NCBI GenBank assembly: GCA_910587395.1 | Contig: CAJULJ010000001.1 | Location: 17,752-81,751, forward strand | Direction: 5' to 3' | Origin: an uncultured Oscillospiraceae bacterium | Lineage (GTDB): Bacteria > Bacillota > Clostridia > Oscillospirales > Oscillospiraceae | DNA length: 64,000 bases | Part shown: piece by piece, positions 7,507 through 16,859 of the stretch | How positions within the stretch are numbered: position 1 is the first letter of the stretch | Layout: every line of letters starts with the position of its first letter | Translations under genes and position numbers: made by a program | The notes under the pieces: generated by a model | The model's input: only the letters and a program-made list of their open reading frames with translations | Told to the model about the DNA's origin: nothing | Databases searched by the model: none

Positions 7507-10467
7507 ATGAAAAAGAGGAACTTTTGGAAGATCCCCATGGCGGTTTTCGCCGTGTTCACGGCGATCTGCGTGGCCGCGATCCCCATCACCAACTATTTCG
7601 CGCCCATGATCAACGTGGCGCTGAACGCCGAGACCCAGCGCATCATCCCCGACCCGGACGCCCAGATCTTCTACTGGACCCGTTACGACTCCGAGGAGGA
7701 GCTGGTGGCCAACGACTGGAACGTGTGCCGCCAGGTGATGGCGGAGGGGGCCTCGGTGCTGCTCAACCGGGACAATACCCTCCCCCTGGCCGCCGACACC
7801 AGGTTCTCCTGCTTCTCCCAGTCCTCTGTGGACCCGGTGAAGGTGGGAACCGGCTCTGCCTTTGTCTCCACCGGCGAGGGCGCCAGCCTGTACTCCGCGC
7901 TGGAGGACAGCTTCCAGCCGGGGTGTGTAAACACCGATCTGTGGAAGTTCTATGTCACCAGCGGCTATAAGCGGGAAAACGCGGCCCTGTCCGGCGGCGA
8001 CCCCTCCCAATACCGCATCAACGAGGTGCCCTGGGAGAAGTACACCGACGCGCTGAAATCCACCTTTGCCGACTATGGCGACGCCGCCCTGGTCACCCTG
8101 TCCCGTTCCTCCGGCGAGGGCGCCGACCTGCCCAGCGGGCTGGAGGCGCTGGAGCCCTACATGACCGGCGGCGACTATCTCCGGCTGTGCAAGGAGGAGA
8201 TGGAGCTGCTCCAAAACCTGAAAGATTTGAAGGATCAGGGTGTGTTCAAAAAGATCATCGTCCTGCTCAACTCCTCCAGCACCCTTCAGCTGGACTTCAT
8301 CGACGAGTATGACATCGACGCCGTGGTGTGGACGGGCAACCTGGGCATCAATGGCCTGCCCGCCGTGACGGACATCCTGGTGGGCAAGGTGAACCCCTCC
8401 GGGCGGATCGTGGACACCTTCCTGAAGGACAACCACTCCTCCCCCGCCATGGTGAACTACGACGCGTTCCCCTATACCAACGCCGCCCAGCTGGACCTGG
8501 CCTTTGCCCAGAACAACACCGCCCCCGGCATTGAAAAGTGCAATATGAACTACGTGGTGTACCAGGAGGGCATCTACGTGGGCTACCGCTACTACGAGAC
8601 CCGGTATGAGGACTACGTGCTGGGACAGGGCAGCGCCGGGGAGTACGACTACAACGCCGATGTGGCCTTCCCCTTCGGCTCCGGCCTGAGCTACACCACC
8701 TTCGAGTACTCCAACTTCACCGTGGAGGACCAGGGCGAAGCTTTCCAGGTGGGGGTGGATGTGGCCAACACCGGCAGTATGGACGGCAAGCACACCGTGC
8801 AGATTTACTTCCAGTCCCCCTATACCGACTATGACCGGGAGAACGGGATCGAGAAGGCCGCCGTGGAGCTGTGCGGCTTTGACAAAAAGGAGATCAAGGC
8901 CGGCGAGACCGAGCACTTTGATATCCGCGTCCTGAAAGAGGATCTGACCAGCTATGACGCCAACGCCGCCAAGACCTACATCCTGGACGCCGGGGACTAC
9001 TACTTCACCGTGGGCACTGACGCCCACAACGCCGTCAACAACATCCTGATGGCCAAGGGGGCGGACGCCTCCCGCATGATCGGTACCGGCGACGCGGCCC
9101 TCACGGCCAAATGGAACAACCCCGCCCTGGATACCACCACCTATGCGGTCTCCTCCGCCACAGGGAAGCCCATCACCAACCTGTTCGACAACGCCGATCT
9201 GAACAAGTACGAGGGCGCGGAGGATCAGCAGGTGGTCTACCTCACCCGCAGCAACTGGACCGGAACCTTCCCCCAGGCCGCTGTGAGCCTGCGGGCTACA
9301 GACGCCATGTGGGACGACGGCCTGACCCATGAGGACGCCGGCAGGGACGCCCTGGTGGAGCAGTACAAGCAGCTCTATTGGTCCGACGTGAGCCAGGCTC
9401 TCGCCGCCGGGACGGGCGGCTCCCTCAACGCCATCGACTTTGTGGACAAGGGCTATGACGATCCCGCCTGGGATGAGCTGATCGGCCAGCTCTCCTACGA
9501 AGATATGCTGAACCTGATCTATAACGGCTCCTACCAGACCCAGGTGCTCCCGGCCATCAATCTGCCCGCCACCCAGGAATTTGACGGCCCCACCGGCTTC
9601 ACCAAGAGCATCGTGGGCGGGGCCAACGGCATGGCCTTTACCTCCGAGGATGTGATGGCGGCCACCTATAACCGAGAGCTGATCCAGGAGGTGGGCAAGT
9701 GCATGGGCGAGGATATGCTCCACGCCCAGTCCGGGGACAACGCCGCCGCCGTAGCCGGTATTTATGCCCCCGGCGTGAATATCCACCGGAGCCCCTATCT
9801 GGGCCGGCACAATGAGTATTACTCCGAGGACGGCTGGCTGTCCGGCGAGATTGCCGCCGCCCAGGTCCAGGGCCTCCACGACCGGGGGATGCTGGCCTTT
9901 GTGAAGCATTTCGCCCTCAACGACCAGGAGCAGGGCCGGTATGGGATCTCCGTTTGGGCCAACGAGCAGTCCATCCGGGAACTGTATCTGGAGAGCTTTG
10001 AGGGTGCGATCCGGGGTGGCGCTTCCAACGTCATGAGCTCTTTCAACCGCATTGGCGTGGTGTGGTCCGGTGCCCACCACGGCCTGATGACCGGCATCCT
10101 CCGAAACGAGTGGGGCATGGAGGGCTCCGCCATCACCGACATGGCCATCAACGCCAAGTGGATGGACTATCGTCTGGGCGTGCTGGCTGGCCAGGACTAT
10201 TGGTGTGGACAGAAGGGCGGCATGGGTACCCTGGACGGGACCGACAACGATCCGGCCATCGCTGCGGCGGTCCACAACGCGGCCAAGAACGTGGTGTTCA
10301 GCATCACCCGGACTAACGCTATGAACATGGGCAACGCTACCGTTGTCAGTGTGACTCCCTTGTGGCGGATTGCGCTGTACGCCGCCACCGGCGTGTGCGC
10401 CCTGCTGGCTGTGGGAAGTGCGTTCATAGTGGTGCGGACGAAGAAAAAGCAGAAGCAGGAAAAGTGA
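7507..10467 (+). CDS. GH3 glycoside hydrolase, permuted and anchored at both ends (paralogue)
   Basis: This encodes 986 residues from ATG 7507 behind CAGGAGGGCAG. Architecture matches the preceding gene: an N-terminal helix after MKKRNFWK, sandwich domain (GASVLLNRDNTLPLA), Fn3-like part after GSGLSYTTFEYS, TIM barrel with FVKHFALNDQE and predicted nucleophile D878 in AITDMA, then a final helix and KKKQKQEK tail. The two proteins align almost end to end, so this is a tandem duplication. The usual GRNFEYYSED is altered here to GRHNEYYSED in the substrate-binding loop, which suggests a shifted substrate range. The enzyme is predicted to face outside. Confidence 0.9.
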   Translation: MKKRNFWKIPMAVFAVFTAICVAAIPITNYFAPMINVALNAETQRIIPDPDAQIFYWTRYDSEEELVANDWNVCRQVMAEGASVLLNRDNTLPLAADTRFSCFSQSSVDPVKVGTGSAFVSTGEGASLYSALEDSFQPGCVNTDLWKFYVTSGYKRENAALSGGDPSQYRINEVPWEKYTDALKSTFADYGDAALVTLSRSSGEGADLPSGLEALEPYMTGGDYLRLCKEEMELLQNLKDLKDQGVFKKIIVLLNSSSTLQLDFIDEYDIDAVVWTGNLGINGLPAVTDILVGKVNPSGRIVDTFLKDNHSSPAMVNYDAFPYTNAAQLDLAFAQNNTAPGIEKCNMNYVVYQEGIYVGYRYYETRYEDYVLGQGSAGEYDYNADVAFPFGSGLSYTTFEYSNFTVEDQGEAFQVGVDVANTGSMDGKHTVQIYFQSPYTDYDRENGIEKAAVELCGFDKKEIKAGETEHFDIRVLKEDLTSYDANAAKTYILDAGDYYFTVGTDAHNAVNNILMAKGADASRMIGTGDAALTAKWNNPALDTTTYAVSSATGKPITNLFDNADLNKYEGAEDQQVVYLTRSNWTGTFPQAAVSLRATDAMWDDGLTHEDAGRDALVEQYKQLYWSDVSQALAAGTGGSLNAIDFVDKGYDDPAWDELIGQLSYEDMLNLIYNGSYQTQVLPAINLPATQEFDGPTGFTKSIVGGANGMAFTSEDVMAATYNRELIQEVGKCMGEDMLHAQSGDNAAAVAGIYAPGVNIHRSPYLGRHNEYYSEDGWLSGEIAAAQVQGLHDRGMLAFVKHFALNDQEQGRYGISVWANEQSIRELYLESFEGAIRGGASNVMSSFNRIGVVWSGAHHGLMTGILRNEWGMEGSAITDMAINAKWMDYRLGVLAGQDYWCGQKGGMGTLDGTDNDPAIAAAVHNAAKNVVFSITRTNAMNMGNATVVSVTPLWRIALYAATGVCALLAVGSAFIVVRTKKKQKQEK

Positions 10468-10486
10468 CCACCTGTGCACAAAACGC

Positions 10487-10512
10487 AAAAAGCTGTCGGT
10501 GAGCCGACTTTT
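10487..10512 (+). terminator. Weak terminator-like hairpin
   Basis: GTCGG (10495-10499) pairs with CCGAC (10504-10508), flanked by A-rich sequence before and TTTTG after. The stem is only five base pairs plus A-T extension, so termination would be partial at best. Confidence 0.4.
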
Positions 10513-10555
10513 GATCGGTTTGTCCGGTAGCTCAAAACAGGAGGGTAGATCTCAG

Positions 10556-11587
10556 ATGAACAAGAAAACGATGCGGCTTGGAACACTGCTACTGATGGCG
10601 GCACTCTTTTTGAGTGCCTGTGGAGCAGGGGCCGGTAAAAGCTCAGACGCGCCTGCTGGCGGGAGCGAGGCGAGTGTCGCTCAGGTCTGGAAGCTCACCA
10701 TCGTGCAACCGCCGGAGAAGCTGGAGTATGAGGAGGGCGAGACCTTTGATCCGGCCGGGGTTGTCATCAACGCCAAGTTGAAAGACGGCTCAATGCTGGA
10801 AAACGTGGCCTATGAGGGGATCATCGTAGACCAACCGCTGACGCGGACGTCCCTGTTTGCTAAATTTGTCTATGGAGGGGAAACCGTGGAGCAGAACATC
10901 AAGGTCACGCTGAAGGGAAACCGGGAGGAATACTCTGTCGCAGGCACACGGGAAACCGCCGGTAGCCCCCTGGCGGGAAAGGTCATCTTCTGGCTGGGCT
11001 CCTCTGTCACAGAAGGGGCCAGTTCCGGTCAGGAATCTATGGCCGACTTCCTGGCAAAAAAGCATGGAGCCCAGTGTATCAAGGAGGCTGTGTCCGGCAC
11101 CACGCTGGCGGACCGGGCCAACAGCAGCTACGTAAGCCGTCTGGATCAGTATCTGGCCTCTGATGAAAGGGCAGGCCATGTGGACGCGTTCATCTGCCAG
11201 CTGTCCACAAACGATAAGGGTTTCCCTGATGGTTTTGGCGCTGTGACGCCGGCGGATGTGCGCGATGCCGCCGCCTTTGACACCGCCACCACCTTTGGGG
11301 CAATGGAGTACATCATCGCCACGGCCAAAGGCACATGGGACTGCCCCGTGTATTTCTACACCAACCCGCCCATGGATGACGAAAACTATGAAACGATGGT
11401 GCAGGCGCTGGAGGAGCTCGCGGAAAAATGGGGCGTGACCATCATTGACCTATATCGTGACCAGGCGTTCAACGACATCAGCGAGGAAGAACGGGCGCTC
11501 TATATGGCAGACAACATCCATCCGACAAAGGCCGGCTATCGGGAGTGGTGGCTGCCAAAATTTGAAGAAGCGCTGTCGGGGATTTAA
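10556..11587 (+). CDS. Surface lipoprotein with Ig-like domain and SGNH/GDSL hydrolase domain
   Basis: This encodes 343 residues. ATG 10556 is chosen because AGGAGGGTAGA precedes it and a lipoprotein signal follows at once (lipobox FLSAC). Residues about 45-120 resemble a bacterial Ig-like domain (LEYEEGETFDPAGVVI). The rest is an SGNH fold: block I FWLGSSVTEG, block III QLSTND, block V DNIHPTKAGY with the Asp/His pair. SGNH lipoproteins often remove acetyl groups from polysaccharides. With surface GH3 enzymes upstream, an extracellular acetyl esterase is the best guess. Substrate is not determined. Confidence 0.82.
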   Translation: MNKKTMRLGTLLLMAALFLSACGAGAGKSSDAPAGGSEASVAQVWKLTIVQPPEKLEYEEGETFDPAGVVINAKLKDGSMLENVAYEGIIVDQPLTRTSLFAKFVYGGETVEQNIKVTLKGNREEYSVAGTRETAGSPLAGKVIFWLGSSVTEGASSGQESMADFLAKKHGAQCIKEAVSGTTLADRANSSYVSRLDQYLASDERAGHVDAFICQLSTNDKGFPDGFGAVTPADVRDAAAFDTATTFGAMEYIIATAKGTWDCPVYFYTNPPMDDENYETMVQALEELAEKWGVTIIDLYRDQAFNDISEEERALYMADNIHPTKAGYREWWLPKFEEALSGI

Positions 11588-11613
11588 AAATGTAAAAAGG
11601 GAGGGAAACATCC

Positions 11614-12462
11614 ATGCCGATCAAAGCAGTCCAGCAGTTCATGCTGGGCACGGTGCTGAATAATGAGGCCCAGGCCCGGGATACGCTGCAAAAAATGAAG
11701 GATGCCGGGTACGATGGGATCGAGCTGTGCAGCTTTATGATCCACCCCAGTGGCCTTTTAGTCCGCCTCATCACTAAAGCTGCCGGTATGCCCGTGGGCG
11801 GGGGCGGCAGGCTGGACTGGCCCCGACTGGTAAAGGGATCCGGGCTCCGGGTGGTCAGCCTGCACACCGACTTGGACAGCGTGGAAAAGGACATCCCCGC
11901 CACCGCCGCCGAGGTCAAGGCACTGGGGGCGAAGTACGCGGTGATCACAGGGATGTACCGCTTCCCCTACGGCGACGAAAGGGCGGTCAGGGAGCTGGCC
12001 GCCCGCCTGAACCGGGCCGGGGAAGCGCTGGCCCGGGAGGGCGTCAGCCTGCTGTATCATAACCACAACTGCGAATTGCAGTGGGTGAACCGGGGACAAC
12101 GGGCCTATGACATCCTGCTGTCCGAGACAGATCCGGCGACGGTAGGTTTTGAATTCGACAGCTACTGGTTCACGGAAGGGGGTGCCAACGCCCTGTTCTG
12201 GATGAAGCAACTGGGGGGACGCATGAAGCTATGGCACATTAACGACCGAGGGACGCGGCTGTCCGGGCCAGCCATGACCCCTATCCTGAAAAGCGACAGC
12301 ATGGAGCTGGGCTATGGAAATATGGATTTGCTGCCCCTGGTAGAGCAGGCCAAGTCTGTGCCTGTGGAGGCTGTGATTCTGGAGAGCCACCGCAACTGGG
12401 TGGACAAATCGCCGGTCAAAAGCTTTCAGCGCAGCGCTGGCTTTTTGGAGAAATACATTTGA
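11614..12462 (+). CDS. Sugar phosphate isomerase/epimerase family protein
   Basis: This encodes 282 residues from ATG 11614 behind AAGGGAGGG. It is a xylose-isomerase-like TIM barrel (AP endonuclease 2 superfamily). Likely metal ligands are in LLYHNHNCEL, VGFEFDSYW, LWHINDRG and VILESH. No signal peptide is present, so it is cytoplasmic. It is first in a tight group with GH2, GH3 and a GPH symporter, so it probably isomerises or epimerises a sugar released by them. The family covers many substrates and the sequence does not pick one. Confidence 0.8.
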   Translation: MPIKAVQQFMLGTVLNNEAQARDTLQKMKDAGYDGIELCSFMIHPSGLLVRLITKAAGMPVGGGGRLDWPRLVKGSGLRVVSLHTDLDSVEKDIPATAAEVKALGAKYAVITGMYRFPYGDERAVRELAARLNRAGEALAREGVSLLYHNHNCELQWVNRGQRAYDILLSETDPATVGFEFDSYWFTEGGANALFWMKQLGGRMKLWHINDRGTRLSGPAMTPILKSDSMELGYGNMDLLPLVEQAKSVPVEAVILESHRNWVDKSPVKSFQRSAGFLEKYI

Positions 12463-12475
12463 GTAGGTGAGGCAA

Positions 12476-14407
12476 ATGAAACTGCGAACACGGATCAATA
12501 TCAATGAAGGCTGGAGCTTCACCGGGCCAAGCGGCGGGACACAGCGTGTGAATCTGCCCCATACCTGGAACAGCATCGACGGCCAGGATGGCGGGAACGA
12601 CTATTGGCGAGGAACGTGCATCTATTGCAGAACCTTTTCCAAGCCGGAGTTCACCGCGGAGCAGCGGGTATACCTGGAATTCCAGGGGGTAAACGCGTCG
12701 GCCAAGGTAGAACTGAACGGGACGTTTGTTGGGATACACAACGGCGGTTATTCTACCTTTCGATGGGATGTCACAGAATTGATCTCAGACAGCAATGTCC
12801 TGATGGTCCACGTGGATAACGGCATCAACGATCGGGTGTACCCCCAGAAAGCGGATTTCACCTTCTACGGCGGCATTTACCGGGATGTCTCGTTAATTGT
12901 GGCCAACAAATGTCACTTCGACTTGGATTACCTGGGTGGGCTGGGCATCATGGTCACGGCCAAGCCCGTCGAAAACTACAGCAAGGGCGAGGTGCAGGTA
13001 AAAACCTGGAGGAACTGCGAAGACGGCCAGGTGCATATCTCCATTCTGGATGGGGCGGGAAAAGAGGCCGCTGCTATTGATGCGGACAGCGGCAAGCTGG
13101 ATTTGCCTGATGTACATCTATGGGATGGGATAAGGGATCCTTATCTTTACACTGCAGTGGCAACCCTCACCATAGGGGATAAAACGGTAGATCAGGTCAG
13201 CGCCCGTTTTGGTGTGCGGGACTTTCGGGTAGATCCCAGAGAGGGGTTCTTCCTCAACGGGCGCAGCTATCCCCTGCGGGGCGTCAGCCGCCACCAGGAC
13301 TGGAGGGGAATCGGCAACGCCATCACAAAGCAGCACCATGATGCCGACATGGCGCTGATCCGGGAGATGGGGGCCAACACCATCCGCCTGGCCCACTACC
13401 AGCATGACCAGTATTTTTACGACCTGTGCGACCGGTATGGCATGGTGGTGTGGGCGGAGATCCCCTATATCTCGGAGCATATGGCCAGCGGCCGGGACAA
13501 TACCATCAGCCAAGCCAAAGAATTGGTCATCCAGAACTACAACCACCCGTCTATCGTCGTCTGGGGGGTGTCCAACGAGATCACCATTTCCACCAAGGAT
13601 AAGGTGGATATGCTGGATAACCACCGGGTGCTCAACGACCTGTACCACCAGCTGGATCCCACCCGGCTCACCACCCTGGCCTGCTACGCCATGTGCGGGC
13701 CGTTCAACAAGACCGCCCACATCACCGATGTGGTGAGCTGGAACCTGTACCTGGGGTGGTATGTACCGGGGCTGTTCCTCAACGACCTGTGGATCGACTT
13801 CTTCCACAAATGCTACCCGGACAGGCCGCTGGGCTACTCCGAGTACGGCTGTGAGGCAATGCCCAACCTGCATTCCTCCAAGCCCCGCCGGGGCGACCAT
13901 ACTGAGGAATACCAGTGCGTCTACCACGAGTATATGCTGCGCTGCTTTGAGCACCGTCCCTTCCTCTGGGCAACCCACGTCTGGAATATGTTCGACTTTG
14001 CCGCCGACGCCCGGGACCAGGGAGGCGAGCCGGGGATGAACCACAAGGGCCTGGTGACCTTTGACCGCAAGACGAAAAAAGACAGCTTCTACCTCTACAA
14101 AGCCTGGTGGAGCGATGAACCCTTCGTCCACATCTGCGGCAGCCGGTATGTCGACCGGCCCGAGGCAGTCGCCAAGGTCAAAGTGTATTCCAATCAGAGC
14201 AAAGTGGCGCTGTACGTCAACGGCAAGCTGGTGGAGGAAAAGACCGGGAAAAGGGTGTTTGAATTCAAAGTCCCCCTGGAGGGCAATGCGGAGCTAAAGG
14301 CCGTGGCCGGCAACTGCACCGACCAGTGCGCCATCCGCCGGGTCAGCGCACCCAACCCGGACTATCAGCTCCACGGGAAAAGTTCCAACAGCGCCAACTG
14401 GGTGTGA
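12476..14407 (+). CDS. GH2 family glycosidase (beta-glucuronidase/galactosidase-like)
   Basis: This encodes 643 residues. ATG 12476 follows AGGTGAGG; an in-frame GTG at 12467 is less likely. The domains are a sugar-binding jelly roll (INEGWSFTGPSGG, VNLPHTWN), an immunoglobulin-like middle, and a TIM barrel. The acid/base is E368 in GVSNEIT. The nucleophile is probably E456 in YSEYGCE, a pattern closer to beta-glucuronidases than to LacZ. No signal peptide, hence cytoplasmic. A short C-terminal domain follows (VYSNQSKVALYVNGK). It is flanked by the isomerase and a cytoplasmic GH3, so it acts on imported oligosaccharides. Confidence 0.88.
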   Translation: MKLRTRININEGWSFTGPSGGTQRVNLPHTWNSIDGQDGGNDYWRGTCIYCRTFSKPEFTAEQRVYLEFQGVNASAKVELNGTFVGIHNGGYSTFRWDVTELISDSNVLMVHVDNGINDRVYPQKADFTFYGGIYRDVSLIVANKCHFDLDYLGGLGIMVTAKPVENYSKGEVQVKTWRNCEDGQVHISILDGAGKEAAAIDADSGKLDLPDVHLWDGIRDPYLYTAVATLTIGDKTVDQVSARFGVRDFRVDPREGFFLNGRSYPLRGVSRHQDWRGIGNAITKQHHDADMALIREMGANTIRLAHYQHDQYFYDLCDRYGMVVWAEIPYISEHMASGRDNTISQAKELVIQNYNHPSIVVWGVSNEITISTKDKVDMLDNHRVLNDLYHQLDPTRLTTLACYAMCGPFNKTAHITDVVSWNLYLGWYVPGLFLNDLWIDFFHKCYPDRPLGYSEYGCEAMPNLHSSKPRRGDHTEEYQCVYHEYMLRCFEHRPFLWATHVWNMFDFAADARDQGGEPGMNHKGLVTFDRKTKKDSFYLYKAWWSDEPFVHICGSRYVDRPEAVAKVKVYSNQSKVALYVNGKLVEEKTGKRVFEFKVPLEGNAELKAVAGNCTDQCAIRRVSAPNPDYQLHGKSSNSANWV

Positions 14408-14429
14408 GAAAAAGGAGGTTGGGATTTTA

Positions 14430-16847
14430 TTGAAGCATGAGGATTTGATCCGGCAAATGACCTTAGAAGAGAAGTGTTACCTGCTTTCCGGCAAGGACTT
14501 CTGGCAGACGCGGAGCGTGGAGCGGCTGGGGGTGCCCAGCATGACCCTGTCCGACGGCCCTCACGGCATCCGCAAGCAGGAGGGCGAGGGCGACCAGCTG
14601 GGCCTGAACGGTTCGCTCCCGGCCACCTGTTACCCTACCGCCGCGACGATTGCCAACAGCTGGGACCCGGCGCTGGGCGAGGAGATTGGTGAGTATTTAG
14701 GAATTGAAGCCGCATCCCAAGGCGTATGCGTCCTGCTGGGGCCGGGGCTGAACATCAAGCGCTCCCCCCTCTGCGGGCGGAACTTCGAGTATTTCTCCGA
14801 AGATCCGTATCTGGCGGGCAAGATGGCGGCCAGCTATATCCGGGGCATCCAGAAAAATGGCGTGGCCGCCTGCCCCAAGCACTTCGCCGCCAACTCCCAG
14901 GAGCTGCGCCGCATGGCCTCCGATTCCGTCATGGACGAGCGGACGCTGCGGGAGATCTATCTCACCGGGTTTGAGATCGCGGTGAAGGAGGGTGGCGCCA
15001 AGTCCATCATGTCCTCCTACAACCGGGTCAACGGCGTGTATGCTAACGAGAATCCGCATCTGCTCCAGGAGATCCTCCGGGATCAGTGGGGCTTCGAGGG
15101 CTTCGTGGTGTCCGACTGGGGCGGCTCCAATGACCACACGGCGGGGGTGGCGGCGGGCTCCCACCTGGAGATGCCCACCACCGGCGGCGACTCCGATTTG
15201 GAGCTGGTGGAAGCCGTAAAGTCCGGCAAGCTCAGTGAGGAACTGCTGGATCAGCGAGTTGATGAGTTGCTGGACGTTGTTTTATCTACACGAAAAGCTG
15301 TAGATCAGTGGAAGGGCAAAGAGTTTTTCAAGGATGCTCACCACGCTATAGCAGCGAGAGCGTCGGAGCAGTCCATTGTCCTGCTGAAAAACGAGGAAGG
15401 CATCCTGCCGCTGAAAAAGGGCACGAAGGTGGCCGTTATCGGCGAGTTTGCCCAGAAAGCCCGGTATCAGGGTGCGGGTTCTTCGGTAGTCAACCCCACT
15501 AAGTTGGATCACACCATGGACGTGATCAAGAACTTCGATTTGGACGTGGCAGGCTTTGAGGCGGGCTACCCCCGCTCCGGCAAGGGCGACCCGGCCATGC
15601 AGGCCAGGGCCGTGGAGCTGGCGAAGAAGGCAGACATCGTTCTGCTGTATGTCGGCTTGGACGAGATCAGCGAAAGCGAAGGGTTAGACCGCTCCCACAT
15701 GAAGCTGCCCCAGAGCCAGATCGACCTGTTGGAAGCGGTGGCGGCGGCCAACCCCAACGTGGTGGCCGTCATGTCGGCGGGCTCCGCCGTGGAGATGCCC
15801 TGGCTGGACAAGTGCAAGGCGCTGGTCCACGGCTACTTGTGCGGCCAGGCGGGGGCGTCCTCCGTCCTCAAGGTGATTATGGGCCAGGTGAACCCCTCCG
15901 GCAAGCTGGCGGAGAGCTACCCTATCAAATACGAGGACGTGTCCTCCGCCCCCTACTTCCCCGCCAAGGAGCGCACTGCCGAGTACCGGGAGGGCCTGTA
16001 CGTGAGCTACCGCTATTTCGAGACCGCCAAGGTGCCCGTGCTGTTCCCCTTCGGCTTCGGGCTGAGCTACACCACCTTTGAGTACTCCGACCTGTCCGTC
16101 ACCGGCAAGGAGGCCACCTTCACCCTCAAAAACACGGGCGGCATGGACGGTGCGGAGGTAGTCCAGCTATACGTCTCCAAGACGGACGGCGAGGTGTTCC
16201 GCCCGGCCAAGGAGCTGAAGGGCTTCGCCAAGGTGTTTCTGAAAGCGGGGGAGAGCAAAAAAGTGACCATCCCCCTGGACGACAAGGCGTTCCGTTACTT
16301 CAACGTGGACTCCAACCGGTTCGAGGTGGAGGGCGGCCAGTGGACTATCTTGATCGGCGCGTCCTGCGCGGACATCAAGCTGTCCGGCACGGTGGAGGTG
16401 CAGGGCACCAACGCCGCCAGCCCCTATGACAGGCAGAAATTCGCCAAGTATTTCTCCGGGGATATCAAGAATATCTCCGATGGGGAGTTCGAGGCGCTAT
16501 TGGGCCGCCCCATCCCCGACGGCCACTGGAGCGGGATGCTGGACATGAACGACGCGTTGTGCCAGATGTACTACGCCAAAGGCGCCGCGGGGCGGCTGGC
16601 CTACAAGATCCTCACCCACTTCATCAACAAGAGCATCGAGAAGGGCCAGCCCAACCTGAACCTGCTGTTCAACTACAATATGCCCTTCCGGGCCATCGCC
16701 AAGATGACCGGCGGCATCTGCACCATGGAGATGGCCCAGGGCATCCTCACCATCGTCAACGGCCACTTCTTCAAGGGCCTGGGGGCCGTCATCGGCGGGT
16801 TCTTCCGCGCCGGCAAGAAGCGCAAGGCGGCAAACGCCATTCATTAA
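14430..16847 (+). CDS. Cytoplasmic GH3 beta-glycosidase, canonical domain order
   Basis: This encodes 805 residues with a TTG start at 14430, supported by AAAGGAGG at 14411-14418. Order is canonical: TIM barrel first (SDGPHGIR, GRNFEYFSEDPYLAG, PKHFAANSQE, nucleophile D229 in VVSDWGG), then the sandwich (IVLLKNEEGILPL), then Fn3 (GFGLSYTTFEYS). An extra C-terminal segment of about 130 residues, partly hydrophobic, follows the Fn3 domain. There is no signal peptide. The canonical order contrasts with the three permuted GH3 proteins upstream, so the family is used both outside and inside this cell. Confidence 0.92.
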   Translation: MKHEDLIRQMTLEEKCYLLSGKDFWQTRSVERLGVPSMTLSDGPHGIRKQEGEGDQLGLNGSLPATCYPTAATIANSWDPALGEEIGEYLGIEAASQGVCVLLGPGLNIKRSPLCGRNFEYFSEDPYLAGKMAASYIRGIQKNGVAACPKHFAANSQELRRMASDSVMDERTLREIYLTGFEIAVKEGGAKSIMSSYNRVNGVYANENPHLLQEILRDQWGFEGFVVSDWGGSNDHTAGVAAGSHLEMPTTGGDSDLELVEAVKSGKLSEELLDQRVDELLDVVLSTRKAVDQWKGKEFFKDAHHAIAARASEQSIVLLKNEEGILPLKKGTKVAVIGEFAQKARYQGAGSSVVNPTKLDHTMDVIKNFDLDVAGFEAGYPRSGKGDPAMQARAVELAKKADIVLLYVGLDEISESEGLDRSHMKLPQSQIDLLEAVAAANPNVVAVMSAGSAVEMPWLDKCKALVHGYLCGQAGASSVLKVIMGQVNPSGKLAESYPIKYEDVSSAPYFPAKERTAEYREGLYVSYRYFETAKVPVLFPFGFGLSYTTFEYSDLSVTGKEATFTLKNTGGMDGAEVVQLYVSKTDGEVFRPAKELKGFAKVFLKAGESKKVTIPLDDKAFRYFNVDSNRFEVEGGQWTILIGASCADIKLSGTVEVQGTNAASPYDRQKFAKYFSGDIKNISDGEFEALLGRPIPDGHWSGMLDMNDALCQMYYAKGAAGRLAYKILTHFINKSIEKGQPNLNLLFNYNMPFRAIAKMTGGICTMEMAQGILTIVNGHFFKGLGAVIGGFFRAGKKRKAANAIH

Positions 16848-16859
16848 GGAGGAATCTTT

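Noticed and set aside
4526..10488. Very long open frames on the minus strand opposite the GH3 genes (over 900 codons each)
   Set aside because: They are mirror frames of GC-rich coding sequence: strongly biased toward Gly, Val, His and Leu, with no domains or ribosome sites, and the plus-strand genes are certain.
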